NCBI RefSeq assembly: GCF_002899715.1
Contig: NZ_PPEK01000001.1
Span: 62,001 to 126,000, forward strand
Source: Enteroscipio rubneri
Lineage (GTDB): Bacteria; Actinomycetota; Coriobacteriia; Coriobacteriales; Eggerthellaceae
Reading direction: 5' to 3'
Length of the DNA stretch: 64,000 nt
Shown piece by piece: positions 54,738 through 62,960 of this stretch. Position 1 is the stretch's first letter. The number at the start of each line of letters is the position of its first letter. Position numbers and translations under genes: made by a program. The notes beneath the pieces were generated by a model. It was not told the DNA's origin. It made no database searches and worked only from the letters and a program-made list of their open reading frames with translations.

Positions 54738-55849
54738 GTTGTGCGCGCGGGCAGCTCTCGCATCTCATACTCGTCGAGTGCAGGGTGATGGTCGGACGTT
54801 CCTCATAGGAAACGCTGTCTTAGGCGCAAATGCCGGATTCGCAGGTATGACCTCAGAGTGTGCCTCATCTAGGGGTCGGGAAAAACTCGGCAGGTGAAAA
54901 CGAAGGGCCGAAGCAAACGGCCAGCGCTCATACGACTGCGCCAGATTTGCGAGCTGTTCGCCTTGGGGAACTTGCAATTCTGTGTATCTTGCCCGCGTCG
55001 TGCCTTATCACGCATTGCCGGAAGTGCCGAAGCGCAAGCTAGCTGCATTAAGCAGCTCGCACAAGCGCAAAAACATGCCGAATGGATTGCGTCCACTGCT
55101 AAACCACCATTGACATGGCACCGGATGTCTTCCTAAGGTTCCGCCCCTCGGTCATTGCGCTCGGACATCCTTCGGCCTATCTATCGATCTTGGTTCGGCA
55201 GCAAAATTCGCGAATTCTGCGAGAAAAACGAGGTATGGGAGGGCTAGCAAGCCTTCGGATCCGCAACTCCATCGCGCGACCTGCGCAAATGCAGCCGAAA
55301 AAATCGTACGCCCCTCGCAAGAAGCCCAAAAGCCGGCTTCGGGCCTCCCATACCTCGTTTTCTTGACAGAATTTGGCTTTTCAGCTGCCGAGCCAAGATC
55401 GTAAGATGCAGCGCGGCAAGTTTTAGTCGGTTACAAGACGCAAGAATACCCTTTGTTCGGTGCGAGGTTGGTTTTAAGCGCCTCACTCAGGTGCCGTGCA
55501 TCCTCACATAGGGGGTAGTAGGGCGAAACACCCTACCACGCAGGATTGCCCCGATGCGTTTCAGGTTCGAGAATCTTCTGAGCCACGCGAAATGAATGCG
55601 CGGCAACGTAAGGCGGTGCAGGGCGCGCGGCCATTCGAGGCAGCTCAGAGAGGCGCAAGGAGGAGCGGAAGATGAAAAAGACCGAAATAAGCGAGCGTGG
55701 AACCGGAGCGCGTGAGAAACTACAACGGCATGCGAAACCGAAACGACATGCGACATCGGAGCGCGTGCGAAACCGGATGCACGTGGGATCTGCGCATGCT
55801 TCCCCGAGTGCTATACTGAAGCGCGTTCGGATACGAAAGGCACAAGCAC
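54738..55849. other. Long gene-poor region holding inverted-repeat element copy B
   Basis: 1,112 bp with no gene I can support. 54738-55184 shows no family feature and is lower in GC in places (for example around 54960-55090). 55185-55401 is the inverted-repeat element. A small hairpin GTAGGG/CCCTAC (55518-55536) follows. TGCTATACT (55809-55817) is an extended -10 for alr. The frame at 55672 has unnatural Arg/His-rich composition. Confidence 0.6.
55185..55401 (-). repeat. Inverted-repeat (MITE-like) element, copy B
   Basis: 217 bp, opposite in orientation to the copy at 10084. Its outermost 18 bp are nearly perfect terminal inverted repeats, CGATCTTGGYTCGGCAGC at both ends. Inner inverted blocks around AAAACGAGGTATGGGA lie at 55223-55240 and 55346-55365. 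The interior block CCATCGCGCGACCTGCGC (55269-55286) matches copy A. No coding capacity. Confidence 0.78.
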
Positions 55850-57247
55850 ATGACGGCAGAAGAGCTTCCCAATGGATTTACCGGCTTCTCGCGGCGCAAG
55901 CCCAACGGCTTCGTGCCCGCGAGTTCGGCTATGGGCATGCCGCGCTATGTGGGCGGACAGCCGCCCGCGGCCGGCAAAAGCGCCTTCGAGGCGACATCCG
56001 CCGCGTTCGGAGGCGGCGCGCAGGGGGCGTTTCAATATGCGCGCGACCATGCGCGTTCGGACACGGGGAGCATGCAGTTCGACCCCGAGAAGTTGCGCAT
56101 GATACCCGCGACCGATCGACGCTGGTCATGGACCGAGATCGACCTGAATGCGGTGCGGCACAACGCACAGGCTGTCAAGCAGCGCGTCGGCGCAGGTGTG
56201 CGCCTCATGGCCGTCGTCAAAGCCGACGCCTATGGGCATGGCGCCGTGCGTTGCGCCAAGACGGCTCTCAACTCGGGTGCGGATTACCTGGGCGTTGCTA
56301 CTGTCGACGAGGCTGTCGAGCTGCGCGAGGCTTTGGTGAACGCGCCCGTCCTCGTCTTGTCGGAGCCACCCGTCTCGTCCATCCCGCTGCTTTTGGCGTA
56401 CAAGGTGATGCCGAGCGTCTACACGCCCGAGTTCGCCATCCGCTACGGCGAGATGGCCGATGCCTACGGGATGCGCGCGCCGTATCACTTGGCCTTGAAT
56501 ACGGGCATGAACCGCATCGGCGTGCGTCACGACGAGGTCGTCGAATTTCTGAGCCAGGTGAGCTTCCACCGCGCGCTTGATCTGGTTGGCACGTTCACCC
56601 ACTTCGCCACGGCGGATTCGGTCGAGACGCTCGATTTCCAGATACAGACGAAGCGCTTCATCGAAGCGATTGCAGCCATGCGCGCAGCCGGCGTGGATCC
56701 CGGCATCGTGCACGCGGCCAACACGGCGGCGGCCATCCGGTATCCGGATGTGCATTTCGACATGGTTCGACTGGGCGTAGGCTTGTACGGGCTGCATCCG
56801 TCCCAGGCGACTCGTACGATGATCGATCTCAAGCCTGTCATGAGCGTGCATGCTCGTATCACCGACGTGCGCACGGTGCCTATGAGCGAAGGCGTGAGTT
56901 ACGGGATGAACTACCGCAGCCCCGGCAGCGTGAAGGTGTGCACCGTTCCCGTGGGCTACGCCGACGGGCTTCGACGCGGGCTGTCCGGGCGAACCGACGT
57001 CATCATGCAGGGCCAGCGCTGCCGCCAGGTGGGCAACATCTGCATGGATCAATGCATGTTCGAGGTCGATCTGCGAGTATATGGCAACCGCCGGCGCCTT
57101 GATCCGCAGATTGGCGATGAGGTGCTGCTCGTGGGTCGCGGGGGCGATTCCGTGATTACCCTCGATGACATGGCCAACACCCTGGGCACGATCAACTACG
57201 AAGTGGCTTGCGGGTTCGGCCTGCGAATGACCAAAGTGTACGTGTAA
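55850..57247 (+). CDS. alr: Alanine racemase with N-terminal extension
   Basis: 465 residues. PLP lysine K124 in [12 protein letters not shown], and the second-site tyrosine region [10 protein letters not shown] with [14 protein letters not shown] are intact. It makes D-alanine for peptidoglycan. The catalytic Lys normally lies near residue 35-40, so about 85 extra residues precede the enzyme; they are Gly/Ala/Arg-rich ([20 protein letters not shown]) with no recognised domain. Start at ATG 55850 follows GAAAGG at slightly long spacing; a later start (for example the Met at residue 75 or 84) cannot be excluded. Cotranscribed with the DNA glycosylase. Confidence 0.93.
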   Translation: MTAEELPNGFTGFSRRKPNGFVPASSAMGMPRYVGGQPPAAGKSAFEATSAAFGGGAQGAFQYARDHARSDTGSMQFDPEKLRMIPATDRRWSWTEIDLNAVRHNAQAVKQRVGAGVRLMAVVKADAYGHGAVRCAKTALNSGADYLGVATVDEAVELREALVNAPVLVLSEPPVSSIPLLLAYKVMPSVYTPEFAIRYGEMADAYGMRAPYHLALNTGMNRIGVRHDEVVEFLSQVSFHRALDLVGTFTHFATADSVETLDFQIQTKRFIEAIAAMRAAGVDPGIVHAANTAAAIRYPDVHFDMVRLGVGLYGLHPSQATRTMIDLKPVMSVHARITDVRTVPMSEGVSYGMNYRSPGSVKVCTVPVGYADGLRRGLSGRTDVIMQGQRCRQVGNICMDQCMFEVDLRVYGNRRRLDPQIGDEVLLVGRGGDSVITLDDMANTLGTINYEVACGFGLRMTKVYV

Positions 57248-57259
57248 AGGAGGCCTTGG

Positions 57260-57943
57260 ATGTCGAAGCCGCATATTCCCTTGGAGGATATTCGCGCGCA
57301 GGTGGAGACCTGCCGTGCGTGTCCGCTCGCCGACGGGCGCACGCAGACCGTGTTCGGCGTCGGCAACCCCGAGGCGCGCGTCATGATCATCGGCGAGGCG
57401 CCCGGCAAGAACGAGGACCTGCAGGGCGAGCCTTTCGTGGGCGCTGCCGGCAAGTACTTGAACGAGCTGCTGGCCATCGCGGGTCTGCGCCGCGAGGACG
57501 TGTTCATCGCGAACGTGCTCAAGTGCCGCCCGCCGGGGAATCGCGATCCGCGCCCCGAGGAGATCGAGCTGTGCACCCCGTACCTGCGCGAGCAGACGCG
57601 CACCATCGACCCCGAGTTCATCGTCACGCTGGGCAACTTCTCTACGAAGTTCATTTTGAAGACGGAGATCGGCATCACGCGCCTGCACGGCACGGTGCAG
57701 CGAGCGGGCAAGTTCAAGGTGTTCCCCATCTTCCATCCGGCTGCCGCGCTCTACGACGGCAGCAAGCGCGAGGCCCTGGAGAACGACTTCGCCACGCTCG
57801 GCGAGCTTCTACGCGCGAGTGACGCGGAGCGTGCGCAGGCAGCGCTCGACGCGGCGGTGGAGAAGGTTGAGCAGGTTGCCGCAGCCGCCGAGCAGCCGAA
57901 CCCGAGCGAACCCCCCGAGCCCGAGCAGCCGCGGCTGCTGTAG
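57260..57943 (+). CDS. Family 4 uracil-DNA glycosylase (iron-sulfur type)
   Basis: 227 residues. Four Cys ligands for a 4Fe-4S cluster: C18 and C21 (ETCRACPL), C89 and C105. Active-site motif [20 protein letters not shown] and the C-terminal [11 protein letters not shown] are those of family 4. It removes uracil from DNA. The last 35 residues are Ala/Glu/Pro-rich. Starts 12 bp after alr, with AAAGGAGG. Confidence 0.94.
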   Translation: MSKPHIPLEDIRAQVETCRACPLADGRTQTVFGVGNPEARVMIIGEAPGKNEDLQGEPFVGAAGKYLNELLAIAGLRREDVFIANVLKCRPPGNRDPRPEEIELCTPYLREQTRTIDPEFIVTLGNFSTKFILKTEIGITRLHGTVQRAGKFKVFPIFHPAAALYDGSKREALENDFATLGELLRASDAERAQAALDAAVEKVEQVAAAAEQPNPSEPPEPEQPRLL

Positions 57944-57970
57944 AAGGCTACTTTCTGCATTCTGAGCCTC

Positions 57971-57996
57971 GCTAACGAAAGGTTTCTTTCGTTAGC
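57971..57996. terminator. Bidirectional terminator hairpin between udg and corA
   Basis: Perfect 11-bp arms GCTAACGAAAG and CTTTCGTTAGC, loop GTTT, between convergent genes. Confidence 0.75.
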
Positions 57997-58069
57997 AGGG
58001 TGCGATCGGTTCGGGTTCGGACAAGAGAACCGTCCCCCCCGTCCCATCTCGCCGAGGCTCCCGTGTCGT

Positions 58070-58993
58070 TTACAGCCATTTCTTCTTTCGGAAGTACAAC
58101 AGTTCAAGTGCCACAAGAACGAGGCATGCAACGATGATGGCAGGATAGCCCCATTCCCAGTCGAGACCGGGCATGTTCGCGAAGTTCATGCCGAACCAGC
58201 TGGTGATAAGCGTGAGCGGTGCAAACAGTGTTGTGATGACGGTGAAGAACTGCATGGTGTCGTTCTGTCTGATGTCGATCTGCGTCTGGTAGAGTTCGCG
58301 CAGCTGCAGACTGTACTCCTTGAGCGTCTGCGAGCGCTTCAAAAGCCGCTCTGCCTGACGCACGAGCACGAGGAACAAGCGGCTTTCCTCATGGGTGAGC
58401 AGCTTGTTCTCGTTTTCCGCGATGCCGCTTGCCATGTCCACCAGCTGCTGGTAGTACGTGTCGATGCGCAGCAGCTTGCGTCGGAACACGAGCATGCTCT
58501 TGCTCTCGGCGTCCGTGTTATGGTCGAGAATGGCCTCCTCCACGTCTTCCATGCGGTCCTCGATCTGCGCCAGGTATGATAGATCGTTCTTGATCAGCAG
58601 CTTCATGAATTCGAAAAGGCAGTGCGCGACAGTCGGCTCCTTCATGACGCCGCCTGATGCTATCGCATCGAGCAGTCGCGCGGAGGTGCCTTCCTCGTCG
58701 AGGAAGATGAGGTTCGTTTTGTCAAGGTAGAATGCGAAACAGAGGGGGCTTCCCAACACATGGTTCTTGTTCGGCACGGCAAACGATCCGATCAGGAAGC
58801 TGGGGAAAACGTCGAGGTAGGTGTTTTCCACGGTAGCAAGGTTTCGGAGCGATTGCTGCATATCCTGGGTGCCAAAGCTCAGGTCCACGAATTCTTTGGA
58901 CGTCAACACTTCTGCTACGGGCGTTCCTTCCGCGACGGGGGTGTCGGCAGGAACCGCTTCGAGGCGGTCTTTGAGCACGTACTTGTGAGCCAT
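58070..58993 (-). CDS. corA: CorA-family divalent metal transporter
   Basis: 307 residues from ATG 58993 (a GTG at 59002 is in frame). Long helical cytoplasmic domain, two C-terminal membrane helices and the signature GMN in SWFGMNFANMP. C-terminal tail RKKKWL is basic. It imports magnesium (or cobalt). It lies 128 bp downstream of the LysR gene on the same strand, so the two may share a transcript. Confidence 0.93.
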   Translation of the reverse strand: MAHKYVLKDRLEAVPADTPVAEGTPVAEVLTSKEFVDLSFGTQDMQQSLRNLATVENTYLDVFPSFLIGSFAVPNKNHVLGSPLCFAFYLDKTNLIFLDEEGTSARLLDAIASGGVMKEPTVAHCLFEFMKLLIKNDLSYLAQIEDRMEDVEEAILDHNTDAESKSMLVFRRKLLRIDTYYQQLVDMASGIAENENKLLTHEESRLFLVLVRQAERLLKRSQTLKEYSLQLRELYQTQIDIRQNDTMQFFTVITTLFAPLTLITSWFGMNFANMPGLDWEWGYPAIIVACLVLVALELLYFRKKKWL

Positions 58994-59121
58994 GGCGCAC
59001 ACTTTCGGACGGAGGTGCGGGGACGCGGCATGCGCGAGCGCGCAGCCGACGGCATCACGGTAGCATGCGCGTTTGCGCGGATGCGGATCTGTCGGGTATC
59101 CGTTGGCGCTTCGTCATCCGG

Positions 59122-60045
59122 CTATCGAAACAGCTCGTCGCCTATTCCCCTGATGGACGGGATGATCTTCGCCAGTGAGCGCTCCAGCGACACGTACGCG
59201 GGCGACTTATCGTCCTTCTTGCTCACGAGGCAAATTGGAATGTCGACGGCGTCTTCGGGCGCGAACGGGCAGATGACAGCGCCGGGGAACAGCTCTCCGA
59301 ATTCGGGAATGGCCGGCACGACGAAGCAGCCGCGCTCGCGCGCAAGTACCCGATAGACATCGAGCAGCGTGGGCTCGGAAATGTCGAGTCGGACGTCGGG
59401 ATGGCGTTCGGACAGCTCGTCGCGAACCGTTTGAAAGAAAAAGTCGAATTGAGGAGAGACGCAGAGAGGCCTGTCGGCAAAATCGGCAAGGGTCACCGAG
59501 CTCTTCTTGGCGAGGTCCGCGAACTCCATCAGAAGGGCGCCGGTAGAAACGGTGCCGACCTGTAGCACATCGAGCAGCGGGAGCTCGGTGGTTCCAAGCG
59601 TAATGAACGCGTCGATCGATCCCGTGAAGAGCGCGTTGATGCATGCGTCGCGGGAGCCGAGGGTCACGTGCGGTTCGATGTCGATCGATTTTTTAACGAA
59701 CGAGACGATGTGCTTGTTCACGATATGCTTGGTGGCGAACGACGGAGAGCACAGCATGAGGCTGAGCTCCTCTTGCGCTTTGTCGCCGGATGAGGAAGCA
59801 AACGCCGTGAGATCCGAAACGCCAGCGAGCACGTCCTTCGCCTTGTAGTACAGCTTGCAGCCGAACGCGGTGAGCTCGACACCGTGCGATCGGCGCACGA
59901 AGAGATCCTCCTGGAATTGCCGCTCGAACTCGATGAGGCCGCGAGAGACCGCCTGCACAGTGACGTCGAGTTCCTTGGCTGCCGCCGAAAGGCTTCCTCG
60001 CTTCGAAACGGTGACGAAATATGTGAGCTGCTGGATGCTGAACAT
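59122..60045 (-). CDS. LysR-family transcriptional regulator
   Basis: 307 residues from ATG 60045 (MFSIQQLTYFVTVSKRGSLS). N-terminal winged HTH with AAAKELDVTVQAVSRGLIEF, then a substrate-binding-like effector domain. No Shine-Dalgarno is visible; the minus-strand -10 TACAAT lies eight bases before the ATG, so the message may be leaderless. An upstream ATG at 60090 adds 15 residues outside the family. Divergent from nfnAB across a 445-bp region and upstream of corA; its target is not known. Confidence 0.9.
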   Translation of the reverse strand: MFSIQQLTYFVTVSKRGSLSAAAKELDVTVQAVSRGLIEFERQFQEDLFVRRSHGVELTAFGCKLYYKAKDVLAGVSDLTAFASSSGDKAQEELSLMLCSPSFATKHIVNKHIVSFVKKSIDIEPHVTLGSRDACINALFTGSIDAFITLGTTELPLLDVLQVGTVSTGALLMEFADLAKKSSVTLADFADRPLCVSPQFDFFFQTVRDELSERHPDVRLDISEPTLLDVYRVLARERGCFVVPAIPEFGELFPGAVICPFAPEDAVDIPICLVSKKDDKSPAYVSLERSLAKIIPSIRGIGDELFR

Positions 60046-60397
60046 GGGTATGGATTGTACTTCACGTCGTAGAATCGTCGCAGCTGGCAAAGCAGTTCAA
60101 CCTACTTTTGAAGCGGATGGGTCTCCGATCCGTCATCGTTTCGGGTCGATCGGCCATGGTTTATGCGGCCCGGCCGATGGGCGGCTTGCCGTCGCGCTCG
60201 TCTTGCTGTGCTGATGGCGTGCGAGCGCATACTTGTTGGGCGGGGCGGTTTGCTGAGGCCGAACGCCGTTTGCGCTGGATGTTCGACCGCTTGCGACGTG
60301 CGCGGGACCGCTTGCATGAGATTTTGCCCCGTACTGCCTTGGTTTGCAGCCCTTGGCCGTCCGAAACACATTGGAAACACTTCGGCTGAAGTTCGGT

Positions 60398-60406
60398 TGG
60401 TATAAT
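60398..60406 (+). promoter_or_regulatory. Extended -10 promoter of nfnAB
   Basis: TGGTATAAT, a full consensus extended -10. No good -35. Predicted transcription start near 60413. Confidence 0.65.
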
Positions 60407-60428
60407 GCGCGACACTTGCTACCGAGTG

Positions 60429-60456
60429 CGGCACCGTTTTTCAGGTGCTGTTTTTT
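60429..60456 (+). terminator. Intrinsic-terminator-like hairpin in the nfnAB leader
   Basis: CGGCACC and GGTGCTG pair (one G-U) around GTTTTTCA and are followed by TTTTTT. It lies between the promoter and the GTG start at 60491, so it could attenuate the operon. Confidence 0.6.
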
Positions 60457-60490
60457 ATTATGAGCGATGAGCGAGAAGGGATGAGGCAAC

Positions 60491-61387
60491 GTGTATCCCA
60501 TCGAACGGGCAGAGCAACTCAACGCGGAAGTCACGCGCATGGTGGTCCGCGCCCCCGAAATCGCGCGGAAGATCAAGCCGGGCCAGTTCATCATGCTGCG
60601 CATAGACGAGCGGGGCGAGCGCATCCCGCTCACCATGAACGATTGCGATCCCGATGCCGGCACCGTCACGATCGTCTTCCAGGCGGTGGGCGCAACGACG
60701 AAGCGCCTCGCGCAGATGAAGCCGGGAGAAGCGCTGCACGATTTCGTGGGCCCGCTTGGCAACCCGACCGAGCTTGAAGGCGTGCGCCGCGCGTGTGTCA
60801 TCGGAGGCGGTCTGGGCACTGCTATTGCATATCCGCAGGCCAAATGGCTGTACGACCACGGCTGCGAAGTCGACGTGATCACCGGTTTCCGCACGGCGAG
60901 CCTTTCCATACTTGAGGATGAGATTGCGGCATGCTCTGCACGGCAGATCGTCATGACCGACGACGGTTCCAACGGGAACAAGGGACTGGTGACCCAGGCG
61001 CTCCAGCAGCGCATCGACGAGGGCGCGGACTACGATCTCGTGCTGGCTGTGGGACCTGTCGTCATGATGAAGTTCGTAGCTGCTACGACGCGGCCCTACG
61101 GCATCAGAACGCTCGTGAGCATGAATCCGCTCATGATCGACGGCACGGGCATGTGCGGCGGCTGTCGCGTGAAGGTGGGCGACGAGTATCTGCACGCCTG
61201 CGTGGACGGCCCGGACTTCGATGGCCATCTGGTCGATTTCGACGATGCCCTGCGTCGCGGCGTGATGTATCGGAGCTTCGAGGACGAAGCGCGTGCGGCA
61301 GCGACAGGTGCGCCGATCGACGAAGGTCGCGCCTGTGACGGCAAGGCCGCGTCTGAGGTGGCCGCCGGGCAACGGAAGGGGGCGTAG
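60491..61387 (+). CDS. nfnA: NfnA-type ferredoxin/NAD reductase subunit (FAD, 2Fe-2S)
   Basis: 298 residues from GTG 60491 (GAGAAGGGATGAGG upstream). FAD-binding region RIPLTMNDCD, NAD-binding ACVIGGGLGTAIAYPQAKWL, and a 2Fe-2S motif DGTGMCGGCRV with a later HACVDGP. This is the small subunit of electron-bifurcating NADH-dependent ferredoxin:NADP+ oxidoreductase, also annotated as sulfide dehydrogenase beta subunit. The partner follows after 1 bp. Role: balancing NADH, NADPH and reduced ferredoxin. Confidence 0.9.
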   Translation: MYPIERAEQLNAEVTRMVVRAPEIARKIKPGQFIMLRIDERGERIPLTMNDCDPDAGTVTIVFQAVGATTKRLAQMKPGEALHDFVGPLGNPTELEGVRRACVIGGGLGTAIAYPQAKWLYDHGCEVDVITGFRTASLSILEDEIAACSARQIVMTDDGSNGNKGLVTQALQQRIDEGADYDLVLAVGPVVMMKFVAATTRPYGIRTLVSMNPLMIDGTGMCGGCRVKVGDEYLHACVDGPDFDGHLVDFDDALRRGVMYRSFEDEARAAATGAPIDEGRACDGKAASEVAAGQRKGA

Positions 61388-61388
61388 C

Positions 61389-62921
61389 ATGGCGCGTTTG
61401 AGCTACGAGCCGAACAAACAGAAGGAGAAGACTCCCATGCCCGAACTCGACCCCGTCGAGCGGGCGCAGACGTTCGAGGAGGTCGCGCTCGGCTACTCGG
61501 CCGAGGAGGCGGTTAACGAAGCGCGGCGCTGCACCCAGTGCCCCAGCAAGCCGTGCATGGCAGGCTGCCCGGTGGGCGTTCCCATTCCCGGTTTCATCGA
61601 GCAGGTGGCGCTCGGTAATTTTGCGCACGCTTACGCTCTCGTGAAAAGCGCGAACTCGCTGCCGGCCATCTGCGGGCGCGTATGCCCTCAAGAGTCGCAG
61701 TGCGAGAAAAGGTGCACGCGCGGCAAGCAGGGCGAACCGGTGGGCATCGGGCGCTTGGAGCGTTTCACGTCAGATTGGGCGTTCGAGCATCCCGAAGAAG
61801 CTGCCATTGCCATTGAAGAGCTGCGCGAGCAACGGGCTGCTGGCGCTGCCGATGCAAGCCTTCAGACGGATGCAGGCGCGTCCTCATCCGACGATGCGGC
61901 GATGGACGATGCGAACGCCGTCTTTCCTGACGTCGATCTTTCCGGCAAGAGCGTTGCGGTGGTAGGATCGGGCCCAGCGTCGCTGACGTGCGCAGGCGAG
62001 CTTGCCAAGCGCGGGTGCAGCGTCACGATGTTCGAAGCATTGCACAAGCTGGGCGGCGTATTGACGTACGGTATTCCCGAATTCCGCCTACCGAAAGATC
62101 TTGTGGCACGCGAAACGTCCAAGTTGGGGGATCTCGGCGTCACGTTTGCGGTGAACTCCGTCGTGGGCAAACTCTACGATATAGACGAGCTTTTGGAGGA
62201 GCGCGGATTCGACGCTGTCTTCGTGGGCACCGGCGCCGGCTTGCCCAGCTATCTGAACATCGAGGGCGAGGGCCTGAACGGCGTTTCGGTTGCGAGCGAG
62301 CTGCTCACGCGTGTGAACCTGATGAAAGCCTATCGGTTCCCCGCCTATGATACGCCCGTGTACGCGGGAAAGAAGTGCGTCGTGGTGGGCGGCGGCAACG
62401 TGGCGATGGACGCAGCACGCACGGCGAGGCGTCTGGGCGCCGACGTGTGCGTGGTCTACCGTCGCGGACGCGAGGAGATGCCGGCCCGTGCGGAGGAGAT
62501 CCACCATGCCGAGCAGGAGGGGATTGAGTTCAAGCTGCTGACGAATCCCACGCGCATCCTTGGCGATGAGAACGGATGGGTGTCGGGCGTTGAGTGCGTG
62601 CGTATGGAGTTGGGCGAGCCGGATGCGAGCGGGCGGCGGCGTCCCGAGCCTGTCGAAGGCAGCGAGTTCGTCATCGACATCGACATGCTCGTGATCGCTG
62701 CGGGATCGAAGACGAATCCGCTCATCGCGAACACGACGCCCGGGCTTGACGTGACGACGCGCAGCCTGATCGTGGCCGACGAACGTACGTGCGCCACGTC
62801 GAAACCGGGCGTATTCGCCGGGGGCGATGCCGTGATCGGCGCGGCGACGGTTATTCTCGCCATGGGCGCCGGCAAGCGCGCAGCGGCGGGCATCGCCGAG
62901 TATCTGGCCCCGTCGGCTTAA
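61389..62921 (+). CDS. nfnB: NfnB-type / glutamate synthase small-subunit-like oxidoreductase
   Basis: 510 residues from ATG 61389 (GGAAGGGGG upstream). N-terminal 4Fe-4S region (CTQCPSKPCMAGCP, then CGRVCPQESQCEKRC), FAD fold AVVGSGPASLTCAGELAKRG, NADPH fold CVVVGGGNVAMDAARTARRLG, and C-terminal GVFAGGDAVIGAATVILAMG. Paired with nfnA it should form the bifurcating NfnAB complex; alone it would be called GltD-like. A 35-residue Ala/Ser/Asp-rich insert (about 146-180) separates the iron-sulfur and FAD domains and is not typical. Confidence 0.9.
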   Translation: MARLSYEPNKQKEKTPMPELDPVERAQTFEEVALGYSAEEAVNEARRCTQCPSKPCMAGCPVGVPIPGFIEQVALGNFAHAYALVKSANSLPAICGRVCPQESQCEKRCTRGKQGEPVGIGRLERFTSDWAFEHPEEAAIAIEELREQRAAGAADASLQTDAGASSSDDAAMDDANAVFPDVDLSGKSVAVVGSGPASLTCAGELAKRGCSVTMFEALHKLGGVLTYGIPEFRLPKDLVARETSKLGDLGVTFAVNSVVGKLYDIDELLEERGFDAVFVGTGAGLPSYLNIEGEGLNGVSVASELLTRVNLMKAYRFPAYDTPVYAGKKCVVVGGGNVAMDAARTARRLGADVCVVYRRGREEMPARAEEIHHAEQEGIEFKLLTNPTRILGDENGWVSGVECVRMELGEPDASGRRRPEPVEGSEFVIDIDMLVIAAGSKTNPLIANTTPGLDVTTRSLIVADERTCATSKPGVFAGGDAVIGAATVILAMGAGKRAAAGIAEYLAPSA

Positions 62922-62960
62922 TGGCTGTCGGGACGCGTCGTCGCTGCTTGGAGGCCGCCC

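Larger units (their letters stand above)
60046..60490. other. Divergent regulatory region between the LysR gene and nfnA
   Basis: 445 bp without a credible gene. Near the nfnA end it has an extended -10 (60398-60406) and a terminator-like leader hairpin (60429-60456). Nothing clear was seen in 60100-60390. Confidence 0.6.

Noticed and set aside
55672-56580. 302-codon plus-strand frame starting at 55672
   Set aside because: Arg/Gly/His-rich composition, overlaps alr in another frame, no motifs.
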